Program-made: the position numbers and the translations under genes | Shown: one piece after another, positions 1 through 11,596 of the stretch | Layout of the letters: the number at the start of each line of letters is the position of its first letter | Position numbering within the stretch: the stretch's first letter is position 1 | Notes under the pieces: model-generated | What the model saw: only the letters and a program-made list of their open reading frames with translations | The model's database searches: none | Told to the model about the DNA's origin: nothing | Assembly (NCBI GenBank): GCA_946415755.1 | Contig: CAMKTS010000009.1 | Coordinates: forward strand, 1 to 64,000 | Reading direction: 5' to 3' | From: an uncultured Prevotella sp. | Lineage (GTDB): Bacteria > Bacteroidota > Bacteroidia > Bacteroidales > Bacteroidaceae | Length of the DNA stretch: 64,000 nt

Positions 1-81
1 CAACCACTTAGTTATTTTTCCACCTTCCCGTGTCTACTTTTCGTGGAGCAACATTTTGCCAATAATATGGTAGTTTTAAGC

Positions 82-2440
<2,359 letters not shown>

Positions 2441-2494
2441 CCATTTGAACTACCCACTAGTCGAGCGAAGGCAAAACTTAACAACAACAGCGTT

Positions 2495-4432
2495 ATGAAA
2501 AAGCAGATATTATTGACCGTATTGATGATGATGGCACTTACCATTACCGCACAAGACTTCAATTTCGATGAAGCATCCTATACCCCGCAGCAAACCGTGT
2601 TCCGTCTCTTTGCCCCTGCCAATGCCAAGGCCGTGAAAGTGCGCCTCTATAAGGATGGCATGGGCGGCAAGGCTCAGAAAACCGTGGCGATGAAATATGT
2701 CGACGGCCTCTGGACGGCTACCGTCAAGGGCGACCTCCTGGGCCGCTTCTATACCTTCGATGTCGGGCGTGGCGAGTGTGCCGGCGTGTTTGCCAAGGCC
2801 GTGGGTGTCAATGGGCAGCGTGCCGCCATCATCGACCTGGCGGCCACCAATCCGGAAGGGTGGGAGAGCGACCGTCGCCCGCCGCTGAAGAACCCTGCCG
2901 ACCAAGTGATCTATGAGATGCATCACCGCGACTTCTCCATTGCCCGTCCGGATGCCAAGTATCCGGGCAAGTTCCTGGCACTGACGGAGCCGTGGGCCAT
3001 CCGCCACCTGAAGCGGCTAGGTGTCACTGCTGTCCATATCCTGCCCAGCTACGACTACGGCTCGGTGGATGAGACCCGTCTGGAAGACAATACCTACAAC
3101 TGGGGCTACGACCCCGTGAACTACAATGTTCCCGAGGGTTCCTATTCTACAGACCCCTTCCAGCCCGCCGTGCGTGTGGGAGAATTCAAGCAGATGGTAC
3201 AGGCTCTCCACAAGGCAGGGATCCGCGTCATCCTCGACGTGGTGTACAACCATACCTACGACATCGACCGTTCCAACTTCCAGCGCACCTATCCCGACTA
3301 CTACTATAGGAAAATTAGAAATGAGAAATCAGAAATGAGAAATGGCGTTTCCGCAGATTTCTCTTATTCCAACGGTAGCGGCTGTGGCAACGAGACGGCC
3401 TCTGAGCAGCCTATGATGCGCCGTTTCATGCTGGAGAGTGTCAAATACTGGATCAATGAGTACCATATCGACGGTTTGCGCTTCGACCTGATGGGCATCC
3501 ACGACATCGAGACGATGAACGAGATTCGTAAGGCTGTCAGCGACATCGACCCCACCATCTTCATCTATGGCGAGGGATGGAGCGCAGGCTCCTGTGCCCT
3601 TCCCGGCGACCGTCTGGGCATGAAGGCCAACATTCCGCAGATGCCGGGTATTGCCGCCTTCTCCGACGAGATTCGTGATGCCCTGCGCGGTCCCTTCGAC
3701 AACGATACGAAGCCGGGCATCCTGGGCGGTGCTTTCAATATGGAGGAGAGTCTGAAGTTCGGTATCGTGGGCTGTATCAGCCATCCGCAGGTGGACATGT
3801 CGAAGGTGAACTACTCCAAGCAGCCGTGGGCTGTACAGCCTGTGCAGATGATCAGCTACGTCAGCTGCCACGACGACATGTGTCTGGTAGACCGTCTGAA
3901 GGCCAGCGTTCCGGGCATCACCCAGGAAGAGCTGATCCGTCTCGACCTGTTGGCACAGACTGCCGTTTTCACGTCGCAGGGTGTTCCATTCATGCTCAGT
4001 GGCGAAGAGATGCTGCGCGACAAGAAGGGCGTGCATAACTCGTACAATTCGCCCGACAGCATCAACCACCTCGACTGGAGCAACCTGCAGCGCTATCCTC
4101 AGGTCTTTGAGTATTACAGGAACCTCATTCAGCTGCGCAAGCGTTATCCCCACTTCCGTCTGGGCAGCGCCGACCTGGTGCGCAAGAGCTTGCAGTTCCT
4201 CGATGCCCCCAAGGGTGTGGTGGCCTACCGTATTGAGGCTCCTCGCGGCCATTCCGTCGACCGTGTCATCGTGGTGCTTAACTTCACCCGTCAGGAGCAG
4301 CGCATCGCCATCCCGGAGGGCAAGTATTTTGTTCTCGCTGCATCGGGAGTCATCGACCTCAACGGCCTCGATAACATCAAGACCAGCCAGGCTGTCGTTG
4401 CCCCGCAGTCAGCTCTCATCCTGCAAGATTGA
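2495..4432 (+). CDS. pulA: Type I pullulanase (GH13)
   Basis: A 645-residue exported GH13 enzyme that cleaves alpha-1,6 branch points of pullulan, amylopectin or glycogen fragments. The type I signature YNWGYDP is near residue 201. GH13 regions follow: DVVYNH (about 248), GLRFDLMG with the nucleophile Asp (about 327), YGEGW with the acid/base Glu (about 358) and CHDD (about 458). An N-terminal beta domain (residues about 25-120) precedes the barrel. A signal peptide ends at ITA-Q. The gene starts 54 bp after the GH97 gene with no promoter seen between. Oddity: residues about 273-284 (KIRNEKSEMRNG) are encoded by a heptanucleotide repeat (3314-3345) of a kind otherwise found in spacers. It keeps the frame and lies just after barrel strand 3, in a loop where insertion may be tolerated. 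Confidence 0.93.
   Translation: MKKQILLTVLMMMALTITAQDFNFDEASYTPQQTVFRLFAPANAKAVKVRLYKDGMGGKAQKTVAMKYVDGLWTATVKGDLLGRFYTFDVGRGECAGVFAKAVGVNGQRAAIIDLAATNPEGWESDRRPPLKNPADQVIYEMHHRDFSIARPDAKYPGKFLALTEPWAIRHLKRLGVTAVHILPSYDYGSVDETRLEDNTYNWGYDPVNYNVPEGSYSTDPFQPAVRVGEFKQMVQALHKAGIRVILDVVYNHTYDIDRSNFQRTYPDYYYRKIRNEKSEMRNGVSADFSYSNGSGCGNETASEQPMMRRFMLESVKYWINEYHIDGLRFDLMGIHDIETMNEIRKAVSDIDPTIFIYGEGWSAGSCALPGDRLGMKANIPQMPGIAAFSDEIRDALRGPFDNDTKPGILGGAFNMEESLKFGIVGCISHPQVDMSKVNYSKQPWAVQPVQMISYVSCHDDMCLVDRLKASVPGITQEELIRLDLLAQTAVFTSQGVPFMLSGEEMLRDKKGVHNSYNSPDSINHLDWSNLQRYPQVFEYYRNLIQLRKRYPHFRLGSADLVRKSLQFLDAPKGVVAYRIEAPRGHSVDRVIVVLNFTRQEQRIAIPEGKYFVLAASGVIDLNGLDNIKTSQAVVAPQSALILQD
3314..3345 (+). repeat. 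Heptanucleotide repeat inside pulA
   Basis: About four units of a 7-bp repeat (AGAAATG / AGAAATC) lie in frame within the pullulanase gene and encode a lysine/arginine/glutamate-rich stretch. The same unit, in inverse orientation, fills the spacer at 17186-17220, and a short run occurs in trmB at 36206-36228. Confidence 0.7.
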
Positions 4433-4456
4433 ATCATGTAACAAGGGAACATATCT

Positions 4457-6394
4457 ATGAAAACTAACCATTTTATTTTAGCCGTCAGTACCCTCTGCGT
4501 ACTGCTCACTGGCTGCGACAATGCCGTAAAGAATACCAAGATGCTCAGCGAACTGACAGAAAACGACGTACAGATTTCACGTATCGACCCCACCGACTGG
4601 TTTGTGGGCATGAAGAACCCACAGCTACAGCTGATGGTGTATGGTCAGGGAATCCGTGAGGCAGAGGTCAGCACACAAGGTGCTAAGATCGACTCGCTGG
4701 TACGTCTTGACTCTCCCAACTACCTGCTGGTCTATCTGAACCTCTCAGGAGTCGATGCCGGTACCCTTCCGCTCACCTTCAAGCTGGGCGACAAGGAGAC
4801 CACCGTGGGCTACCAGCTGAAGCAGCGCGAGATGAAGGGTGCCGACCGTCAGGGCTTCGACATCAGCGACGTGCTCTACCTGCTCATGCCCGACCGTTTT
4901 GCACAGGGCGAGCACCATCAGTCGCAGCTCGACGGCATGCGCAGCTATAAGGAAGACCGCTCGGCACCGTCGCTGCGTCATGGCGGCGACTTGGAAGGAC
5001 TGCGCCAGCACCTCGACTACTTCACCGAGCTGGGTGTCACAGCTCTCTGGTTTACTCCCATCCTCGAGAACGACTCGCCCGACATGATGGAGACGTGGTC
5101 GACCTATCACGGCTATGCCTGTACAGACTACTACCGCGTAGACCCCCGTTTTGGCACCAACGACGACTACCGTCAGCTCATCGACGAGTGCCACGCCAAG
5201 GGACTGAAGGTGGTGATGGACATGATTTTCAACCACTGCGGCTTTGAGCATCCGTGGGTAGCTGACCTGCCGTCGAAGGACTGGCTCAACCTCTCTGACT
5301 GGCTCAAGCAGTCGGGAGGCAAGAGCGACCCTCGCGGCACCGACTTCCTGCAGACGAGCTATAAGCTCACCCCCGTGCTCGACCCCTACGCCTCTGACAT
5401 CGACCGCCGCGAAACCGTGGAGGGCTGGTTTGTCAGCACCATGCCCGACCTCAATCAGGAGAATCCCCACCTCATGCGCTACCTTATCCAGAACAGCAAG
5501 TGGTGGATAGAGACTGCCGGCATCGACGGCATCCGCATGGATACCTATCCCTACGCCTACCGCCAGCCGATGGCCCAGTGGATGAAGGAACTCGACGAGG
5601 AGTATCCCAACTTCAACACCGTCGGCGAGACGTGGGTCACCGAGCCAGCCTATACCGCCGCATGGCAGAAAGACTCCAAGCTCTCCGACATGAATTCCTA
5701 CCTCAAGACGGTGATGGACTTCTCGTTCCAGGAGAAGCTCGACTCTGCCAAGCACGAGGAGACCGATGCCTGGTGGATGGGTATGAACCGCCTGTACAAC
5801 TCGTTCTGCTACGACTACCTGTATCCTGATCCGTCGAGCGTCATGGCCTTCATCGACAACCACGACACCGACCGCTTCCTGGGCGACGGCTGCGACTCGC
5901 TGGCCCTGAAGCAGGCCCTCGCCCTGCTGCTCACCGTGCGCCGCATTCCCCAGCTCTATTATGGTACGGAGATTCTGATGAACGGTACGAAGAAGGTGAC
6001 CGACGGCTTTGTGCGCAAGGACTTCCCCGGCGGTTTCCCCGGCGACGACCACAACTGCTTTACGGCCGAGGGCCGCTCCCGTGCCGAGAATGCCATGTTC
6101 CGCTGGCTTAGTCGTCTGTTGCACTGGCGTAAGTCTACCGACCTCATCGCCAAGGGCCGTCAGATACAGTTCATCCCCAACGGCGGTGTCTATGTCATTG
6201 CCCGCCAGCACGAGGGCCGCACGTCGCTCACCGTCATCAACGGCACCACGAAGCCTGCCACTCTCGAAGTCAAGCGCTATGCCGAGGTCATCGGCCAGGC
6301 CACCCGTGTCAAGGATGTGCCCACCGGCCGCTACTACGACCTCTCCTCCGACCTGCAGCTCACGCCTCGTCAAACGCTGGTCTTAGAGTATTAA
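4457..6394 (+). CDS. GH13 lipoprotein, SusA-like neopullulanase/cyclomaltodextrinase
   Basis: A 645-residue lipoprotein (lipobox LLTGC, acylated Cys near residue 20) with an N-terminal beta-sandwich domain (about 40-125) and a GH13 barrel. Visible motifs are MPDRFA (about 145), DMIFNH (about 254), GIRMD with the nucleophile (about 357), GETW with the acid/base Glu (about 389) and DNHDTDRF (about 468). Domain order and length fit SusA-type neopullulanases and cyclomaltodextrinases, which break starch oligomers into short sugars. A SusG-type surface amylase is less likely because no inserted CBM58-like domain is seen. It follows pulA by 24 bp and is the last gene of the starch run. GH13 membership is sure; the exact specificity is inferred. 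Confidence 0.88.
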   Translation: MKTNHFILAVSTLCVLLTGCDNAVKNTKMLSELTENDVQISRIDPTDWFVGMKNPQLQLMVYGQGIREAEVSTQGAKIDSLVRLDSPNYLLVYLNLSGVDAGTLPLTFKLGDKETTVGYQLKQREMKGADRQGFDISDVLYLLMPDRFAQGEHHQSQLDGMRSYKEDRSAPSLRHGGDLEGLRQHLDYFTELGVTALWFTPILENDSPDMMETWSTYHGYACTDYYRVDPRFGTNDDYRQLIDECHAKGLKVVMDMIFNHCGFEHPWVADLPSKDWLNLSDWLKQSGGKSDPRGTDFLQTSYKLTPVLDPYASDIDRRETVEGWFVSTMPDLNQENPHLMRYLIQNSKWWIETAGIDGIRMDTYPYAYRQPMAQWMKELDEEYPNFNTVGETWVTEPAYTAAWQKDSKLSDMNSYLKTVMDFSFQEKLDSAKHEETDAWWMGMNRLYNSFCYDYLYPDPSSVMAFIDNHDTDRFLGDGCDSLALKQALALLLTVRRIPQLYYGTEILMNGTKKVTDGFVRKDFPGGFPGDDHNCFTAEGRSRAENAMFRWLSRLLHWRKSTDLIAKGRQIQFIPNGGVYVIARQHEGRTSLTVINGTTKPATLEVKRYAEVIGQATRVKDVPTGRYYDLSSDLQLTPRQTLVLEY

Positions 6395-6429
6395 GGTTGG
6401 CTTGATATAATAGAAGGCGGGAACTTGAA

Positions 6430-6960
6430 TTAATAATCTCGGTTCATCAACCGATGGAATGCCTCTGATATGTCAGAGGACAGGCGAAGGGCAAAGACTT
6501 CGTCCAGCATCGATTCGCCCTTGATGGCCTTGTGCGAGCCGCCGCCGTTAGTGCTCCAATAGTAGTAACGCGTCTCGTTGTCACCGTTCTTTTGGAAGAA
6601 GAAGTTCAGCCCCTCATCGTTGTCGATGTACAGGAACTCCTCGTAGAAGTCGCGGGCGGCAATGTTGTACTTTCTTGTGATGAGGAACGGCAGGTAGCGA
6701 TACATCCCTGTCGTCTTATCCTCGGTACGGCGGAAATAGTAGTGCAGCGTCTCTTTCTTCGGACCGATGCCCGGCTCCAAATGCTGGCTGGTCACCTCCA
6801 TGTGCCCCAGCATCGTGTCTGTACCCTTTGCGGCCTTGTCGGCATCGGCCTTTGCAGCAGTGTATGCCTTGCGAATCTTGGCCACCTCGGCCTGCTGGTT
6901 CTGCCCTACCGTTGTCAGGCAGAGCAGAAATAGCATTGCGATAGTTGAAAGTGTTCTCAT
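6430..6960 (-). CDS. Exported protein of unknown function
   Basis: A 176-residue protein with a clear signal peptide (STIAMLFLLCLTTVGQ, cut near residue 20) followed by an Ala/Lys-rich, probably helical stretch (25-50) and a Tyr-rich mixed region. I recognise no family. Its signal peptide is nearly the same as that of the next gene, including shared DNA (TCAAC-ATCGCAATGCT), so the two leader regions probably share a recent origin. It is the last of three co-directional exported-protein genes and converges with the starch run, 35 bp away. Confidence 0.75.
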   Translation of the reverse strand: MRTLSTIAMLFLLCLTTVGQNQQAEVAKIRKAYTAAKADADKAAKGTDTMLGHMEVTSQHLEPGIGPKKETLHYYFRRTEDKTTGMYRYLPFLITRKYNIAARDFYEEFLYIDNDEGLNFFFQKNGDNETRYYYWSTNGGGSHKAIKGESMLDEVFALRLSSDISEAFHRLMNRDY

Positions 6961-6995
6961 TTTTTTTCTTGGAATTTAATGTGTCATGTTTCATC

Positions 6996-8540
6996 TTAAT
7001 CAGCTCCTATGCCGCGAGGCTTTATGTTCCCATCTGTAGGATCGGGATTGTACCAGTTCTTTGCACCCGATTGGTCGGCATGTTCGATAGTTCCGAGCTT
7101 CTCGGTGGGGTGGCAGATGACGCAACCAGCGAGGTAGAACTCACGGTCGCATGAGAACAGTGGTGCCGTGGGCTCGTTGTCATAGAAGCGGCAGTCGCTG
7201 AAAACGGGATACGAGCTATGGCTTTCTACGAGCGCATATTCGCGGTTGTGGTAGAAGTCGCACATCTCGAACTTGGCCGGCATGACGTTGTTGAGCATCA
7301 TGATGCCGTAGGTGCAGTCGTGGATATAGGAACGGTACATCGAGAAGTCGTTGGTATTCTTCAAGTCCAGACCGTAGGTGCCACAGCCGTAGAGGTTGCA
7401 GTTCTGTATGCTGATGCGCCAGCCACCGTCAACGCCGATAACGCCGCCCTGACAATAGCCGCCTTTGGTGTGGCCAATCGTCAGGTTCCGGATTTCTATC
7501 TGCTGACAATTCTTGAAGTTCAGACAGAAGGCATAGCGTGGGGATACGACGATACTCGAATGGCCCTCGCCACGAATCATCATCTGTTTATGGTTGCAGA
7601 TGGTCAGCTGGCGACCGTCGTAAACCGCCTCGCTGATGAGGACTTCCTGATTGCCTACTTCCGTAGAGCCCTCCGGGCGCCACTGGCGGTAGCGGGTGCG
7701 GAACTGCGAGGCATCGTCGAGCAGTGGTGTCAAGTTGATTTCCGTATTCTTGGCCACCAGTATCATAGCGTTTGACTTCAGGGCGTTGATAAACTGTTCG
7801 GCTGTAAAGACGCGGACATATTCTTCGCCGTCGAATGTGACGGTAGCCCCATAGGGCTCCGTCTCCTCAGGGCCACGGCCATCTTCGGCCAGACCGCCGG
7901 GGAATGCACTTGGATGGTTGTCTGCCATTTGTTCCGTGCGTTCGAATACGGGTCGCATGCCGTTCCACTTGAAATGGTGCATCAGCTGATCACGGCTGTC
8001 AAAGATGCGGAGTTCCTTTCCCACTCTGGGCAGTTTGAAGCTGTAATTGCCACTTGCGGTGACATCCATCCAGTCGCCAATAGCCTTGGGTTCAGGCGTC
8101 AGCTGACGCTTCTGCGGGTCGTAGTCGTAGAAACAGATGATTTCTATTTCCGGGTTTACGGGCTGGCCGATGACGACGGCGAAGAGCCGGTGTCCATTAG
8201 AGCGTTGCCATACACAGGCCTGCATATACTGTCGGTCGCTGCCCTCATCGGAAGTCTCTGCGTAGCCGTTCTTCGAGTCGATGGTGACCTTGTAGTTTGT
8301 TGTACGGTCGAGCACTTGCTCGTCCATTCCCGTCATCATCACCTGGCATACATCGGCTCCGACGCTTGTAGGCCACGTCTGGTCAAAGCGTTCAAGCATG
8401 ATGCCCAAGCCGCCTGTTGGCACATCGGTAATTACTTTCGACTTCCATCCAGTCTTGATGCTCTGGATGCTCACGCCCTGTACTGCTGTAGTCTGGCAGA
8501 GCAGAATCAGCATTGCGATGGTTGAAAAAGCTGTCTTCAT
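6996..8540 (-). CDS. Exported right-handed beta-helix protein
   Basis: A 514-residue secreted protein with a signal peptide (TIAMLILLCQTTAVQ). The N-terminal part (about 25-215) is unassigned. Residues about 235-480 carry repeated short coils such as IEIRNLTIG, ISIQNCNLYG and FSMYRSYIHDC, the pattern of a right-handed parallel beta-helix as in PbH1/NosD-like proteins and many polysaccharide-binding or -cleaving enzymes. No lyase or hydrolase catalytic motif is evident, so it may bind rather than cut. It lies between two other exported-protein genes, 35 bp from one and 36 bp from the other, and is probably co-transcribed with them. Confidence 0.78.
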   Translation of the reverse strand: MKTAFSTIAMLILLCQTTAVQGVSIQSIKTGWKSKVITDVPTGGLGIMLERFDQTWPTSVGADVCQVMMTGMDEQVLDRTTNYKVTIDSKNGYAETSDEGSDRQYMQACVWQRSNGHRLFAVVIGQPVNPEIEIICFYDYDPQKRQLTPEPKAIGDWMDVTASGNYSFKLPRVGKELRIFDSRDQLMHHFKWNGMRPVFERTEQMADNHPSAFPGGLAEDGRGPEETEPYGATVTFDGEEYVRVFTAEQFINALKSNAMILVAKNTEINLTPLLDDASQFRTRYRQWRPEGSTEVGNQEVLISEAVYDGRQLTICNHKQMMIRGEGHSSIVVSPRYAFCLNFKNCQQIEIRNLTIGHTKGGYCQGGVIGVDGGWRISIQNCNLYGCGTYGLDLKNTNDFSMYRSYIHDCTYGIMMLNNVMPAKFEMCDFYHNREYALVESHSSYPVFSDCRFYDNEPTAPLFSCDREFYLAGCVICHPTEKLGTIEHADQSGAKNWYNPDPTDGNIKPRGIGAD

Positions 8541-8576
8541 AGATGATTAATTGTTGGTTTATTGTTGATTAGTTGT

Positions 8577-9233
8577 CTATTGTCCCACCGTCCACGTCTC
8601 GCCTTCTTGTGCGATGTTGCCGTCTTTCTGCCAGTAGAAGGCACTGTAGACGCGAGTCTTGCCGTCACGGGCAATGTAGTGGCTCAGGATGCGGCGTTCC
8701 TCGCGGTCAACTTCGGGGTTGCAAATCTCGCGGAAAGTGTTCTGGCAGTAGAACTTTCCATCGTCTGGATCATAGACCCACGCATCGTATTTTACAAAGG
8801 TCTGGTCGCTGGCAGGCATCTGTCCCAGGCAGATCATCACGTCGGTGTATCCGTCGAAATTCACGTCGGTCTGCCAGACATTACCAAAGGTTTCCAGCAT
8901 ATCCGCAGGGTAGTCAAATCCCTGTCGCTCGCCAAGCGTCAAGGTCTTGCCCTCGCTGTTACGGATAATCATTTCGTACTTTGGGTCGCTGTCAAGGTCG
9001 AACGTGCGCACGCTGACATCCCATACCTCTACATTTGTGGGGTCATCCTTTATGGACTCGTCGTCTTCCCCCATCTCGGCGGCACTGCCGGCACCGACGT
9101 TGGCGCTGTCGGCTTTGTTCTCGGTTGCCGTGCTGTCTGCTGCGCTACCGTTTCCTGTGGCTTTCTTGCCGTTTGAACACGACACAAGACCAATGATTGC
9201 CATCATGGTGATACTAAAAAGAAACTTTCTCAT
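8577..9233 (-). CDS. Lipoprotein of unknown function (FG-GAP-like repeat region)
   Basis: A 218-residue lipoprotein (lipobox GLVSC, acylated Cys near residue 19) with a low-complexity linker rich in Ala, Ser and Glu, then a domain containing DVNFDGYTDVMIC. That Asp-rich loop resembles the calcium-binding FG-GAP/VCBS repeats of XAC2610-like proteins. It is the first gene of the three-gene run. A -7 box on the minus strand lies at 9262-9269, leaving a leader of about 25 nt. Function is unknown. Confidence 0.75.
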   Translation of the reverse strand: MRKFLFSITMMAIIGLVSCSNGKKATGNGSAADSTATENKADSANVGAGSAAEMGEDDESIKDDPTNVEVWDVSVRTFDLDSDPKYEMIIRNSEGKTLTLGERQGFDYPADMLETFGNVWQTDVNFDGYTDVMICLGQMPASDQTFVKYDAWVYDPDDGKFYCQNTFREICNPEVDREERRILSHYIARDGKTRVYSAFYWQKDGNIAQEGETWTVGQ

Positions 9234-9261
9234 ATATCAATAGCGTTTTGCAATTCGTTTG

Positions 9262-9269
9262 CAAAGGTA
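9262..9269 (-). promoter_or_regulatory. -7 box for the 8577-9233 gene run
   Basis: CAAAGGTA on the plus strand is TACCTTTG on the minus strand, the Bacteroidota -7 element, about 28 bp upstream of the lipoprotein start. Confidence 0.6.
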
Positions 9270-9345
9270 CGGCAAAAAACGGAAACGGCGTTATCATTTC
9301 ATCAAATTTCCTTATCTTTTCGTGTAATTTCTTTTTGACCTGCCT

Positions 9346-9465
9346 AAAGAGGCACTTTGTTCGAATAAAGTGCCTCCTTATTTTTCGTAAAGTGCCACTT
9401 TAGCGTCGCCAACAGGCTCTTTATTTCCGTCAGTAAGATCCTCGTCGCGAGCATCCTCAAGACAT
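9346..9465. repeat. 21-bp-period repeat array, copy 1
   Basis: Five to six degenerate units begin at about 9346, 9367, 9389, 9410 and 9431, with a core like AAAGTGCC-CTTTA. Units 1 and 2 also form a 12-of-13 match inverted pair (AAAGAGGCACTTT and AAAGTGCCTCCTT). The stretch TTTAGCGTCGCCAACAGGCT and the bases after it recur almost unchanged in the array at 48739-48880, so the two share an origin. It fills the spacer between divergent genes (lipoprotein and PL11). The rest of the 9234-9630 spacer is AT-rich, with a small GAGG/CCTC hairpin near 9535. Confidence 0.75.
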
Positions 9466-9564
9466 GTTGCGTTTAAAATTTGTTAATCAGAAAAACTCAA
9501 ATAAATTTGGTTTTTCGTTCAGTTTCACTACTCTGAGGTTTCGCCTCGAAGGTACTTTCGCTCG

Positions 9565-9601
9565 ACATAGCAAAATTAAAACAAGTTTTATTTTGCTATG
9601 T
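9565..9601. promoter_or_regulatory. Long inverted repeat over the PL11 promoter
   Basis: ACATAGCAAAATTAAAAC at 9565-9582 faces GTTTTATTTTGCTATGT at 9585-9601. The arms match except for one missing A, with a two-base centre. The right arm contains the -33 element, so a dimeric regulator bound here would block or reshape initiation of the lyase operon. No regulator gene is adjacent. Confidence 0.5.
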
Positions 9602-9622
9602 ACTCACTTATTCGTACCTTTG
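9591..9622 (+). promoter_or_regulatory. Promoter of the PL11 operon with almost no leader
   Basis: TTTTG at 9591-9595 and TACCTTTG at 9615-9622 are 19 bp apart. The chosen start codon is at 9631, eight bases after the -7 box, so the mRNA should be leaderless or nearly so. Confidence 0.6.
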
Positions 9623-9630
9623 CACGAAGA

Positions 9631-11526
9631 ATGAGACTACTGACAAGAACGATACTGCTACTTTTGCCCTGGCTGCTGCCGCCACAACTGCTGTCGGCAC
9701 AGCCACGCTATGACATGCAGCAGCTGCTGCGCGAGCGGCTGAACAGAGGCGTGACGGCCGTGAGGGATGGCGAGGGACAGGTGTGCGTGACGTGGCGCAC
9801 CTTGTCGACCGACGGCAGGGGGGAGGCCTTCGACGTGTATCGCAATGGGGTGAAACTGAACCGGCAGCCGCTGACGGCAGGAGGAACGTTCTTCATCGAC
9901 AGGCAGCCGCTGAACGGCGAAAAGGTCGTCTACGAGGTGAGAGGAGGAGGAATGAACGGCAACTGTACGCTGGATGCCGACAGCCCAGTGGGCTATATCC
10001 CAATAACGCTCGACAAACCGCAGGGTGGGACAACACCCGACGGAAGGCACTATGACTATACGGCCAACGATGCCAGCATCGGCGACGTGGACGGCGACGG
10101 ACAATACGAGCTGTTCCTGAAGTGGGAGCCTACCAATGCCCACGACAATGCGCATCCGGGATATACCGGCAACGTGCTGATAGACTGCTACAGCATCGGC
10201 AACGGTAGCGGGGGAGACGGCAGAAAGCTGTGGCGCATCGACCTGGGAAGGAACATCCGGGCAGGGGCGCACTATACGCAATTCATGGTGTATGACTTCG
10301 ACGGTGACGGCAGGGCAGAGATGATGTGCAAGACGGCCGACGGTACGCAGGACGGAACGGGAGGCGTAATCGGCGATGGCACGAAAGACTGGCGCACGGG
10401 GGCACCCACCAGTCTGGAGCCTACACGGGACGAAAACAAGAGCGAGGGGCGTATCCTGCAAGGACCGGAATACCTGACCGTGTTTGACGGGATGACGGGG
10501 AGGGCATTGGCTACGGTAGACTATGTGCCGGAAAGGGGAGAGCTGAAGGCGTGGGGAGACGGCTATGCCAACCGCAGCGACCGATTCCTGGCGGCAGTGG
10601 CCTATCTGGACGGGCGGAGGGCCAGCGCCATCTTCTGCAGGGGATATTACACCCGTACCGTGATAGCCGCATGGGACTGGGACGGCAGCCGACTGACCAG
10701 CCGGTGGGTGTTTGACACCAACCAGCCGCAGTGGGCCGCGTATGCCGGACAGGGCAACCATAACCTGCGCGTATGTGACGTGGACGGTGACGGTTGCGAC
10801 GAGATTACCTACGGCTCCATGTGTGTGGACGACGACGGTAGCGGCCTGTACAACACCGGATTCGGACACGGCGATGCCATCCACCTCGTGACAGAACCCG
10901 ACGGCAGCCTGTATATATGGGACTGCCACGAAAACAAGCGTGACGGGGTAGACCTGAGACATGCCGCCACGGGAAGGGTGGTGTTCAGAAATCCCAGCCC
11001 CACCGATGTGGGGCGCTGCATGGCCGCCGACATCGACCCGGAACATCCGGGAACGGAGCTGTGGAGCAGTGCCGACGAGTGCATCTATAATATAAAAGGT
11101 GAGGTGGTATACGAACGGCTGGGTGGACGGCGCTCCATCAACTTCGGCATTTGGTGGGACGGCGACCTGCTGCGCGAACTGCTCGACCATGAGCAGGTGC
11201 TGAAATATGATGCCGAGCGGAAGGAGATACGACGGCTGTTCCGCTTTGAAGGATGCCGGTTCAACAACTGGACGAAATCGACACCCTGTCTGCAGGCAGA
11301 CCTCCTGGGCGACTGGCGAGAGGAGGTAGTCACTCGCACGGCCGACAGCAGGGAGCTGCGCATCTACGTATCCACCATTCCCACTGAGTACCGCATCAAC
11401 TGTCTGGAAGAGGACATGCCCTACCGGCTCAGTGTGGCAGCACAGAACGTGGCCTACAACCAGCCCCCGGAGCCGGGCTATTACATCGGACCCGAACGGA
11501 CGGACTATCTGCGCAACAAGGAATGA
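9631..11526 (+). CDS. Rhamnogalacturonan lyase, polysaccharide lyase family 11
   Basis: A 631-residue secreted lyase (signal peptide LLTRTILLLLPWLLPP). PL11 enzymes cut the rhamnose-galacturonate backbone of rhamnogalacturonan I by beta-elimination. The N-terminal beta domain (about 30-125) is followed by a beta-propeller with Asp-rich calcium loops: IGDVDGDGQYELFLKW (about 150), VYDFDGDGRAEMM (about 230) and VCDVDGDGCDEITYGS (about 380). GAHYTQF and WGDGYANRSDRFLA are typical of YesW-type lyases. I start at 9631, not at the in-frame ATG at 9598, because the promoter lies between them and the signal peptide begins at 9631. The racemase-like gene follows after 70 bp, so the group probably handles pectin-derived acidic sugars. 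Confidence 0.92.
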   Translation: MRLLTRTILLLLPWLLPPQLLSAQPRYDMQQLLRERLNRGVTAVRDGEGQVCVTWRTLSTDGRGEAFDVYRNGVKLNRQPLTAGGTFFIDRQPLNGEKVVYEVRGGGMNGNCTLDADSPVGYIPITLDKPQGGTTPDGRHYDYTANDASIGDVDGDGQYELFLKWEPTNAHDNAHPGYTGNVLIDCYSIGNGSGGDGRKLWRIDLGRNIRAGAHYTQFMVYDFDGDGRAEMMCKTADGTQDGTGGVIGDGTKDWRTGAPTSLEPTRDENKSEGRILQGPEYLTVFDGMTGRALATVDYVPERGELKAWGDGYANRSDRFLAAVAYLDGRRASAIFCRGYYTRTVIAAWDWDGSRLTSRWVFDTNQPQWAAYAGQGNHNLRVCDVDGDGCDEITYGSMCVDDDGSGLYNTGFGHGDAIHLVTEPDGSLYIWDCHENKRDGVDLRHAATGRVVFRNPSPTDVGRCMAADIDPEHPGTELWSSADECIYNIKGEVVYERLGGRRSINFGIWWDGDLLRELLDHEQVLKYDAERKEIRRLFRFEGCRFNNWTKSTPCLQADLLGDWREEVVTRTADSRELRIYVSTIPTEYRINCLEEDMPYRLSVAAQNVAYNQPPEPGYYIGPERTDYLRNKE

Positions 11527-11596
11527 CGGAAACAGCCAAACGAAAACAATCGCAATCATCAGTAAACGAAAACAAATAAAAAAAACATTGTCAATT

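Noticed and set aside
9658..11559. 633-residue antisense frame opposite the PL11 gene
   Set aside because: It is a shadow caused by GC-biased third positions. It has no signal or domain, and PL11 on the other strand has clear family motifs.
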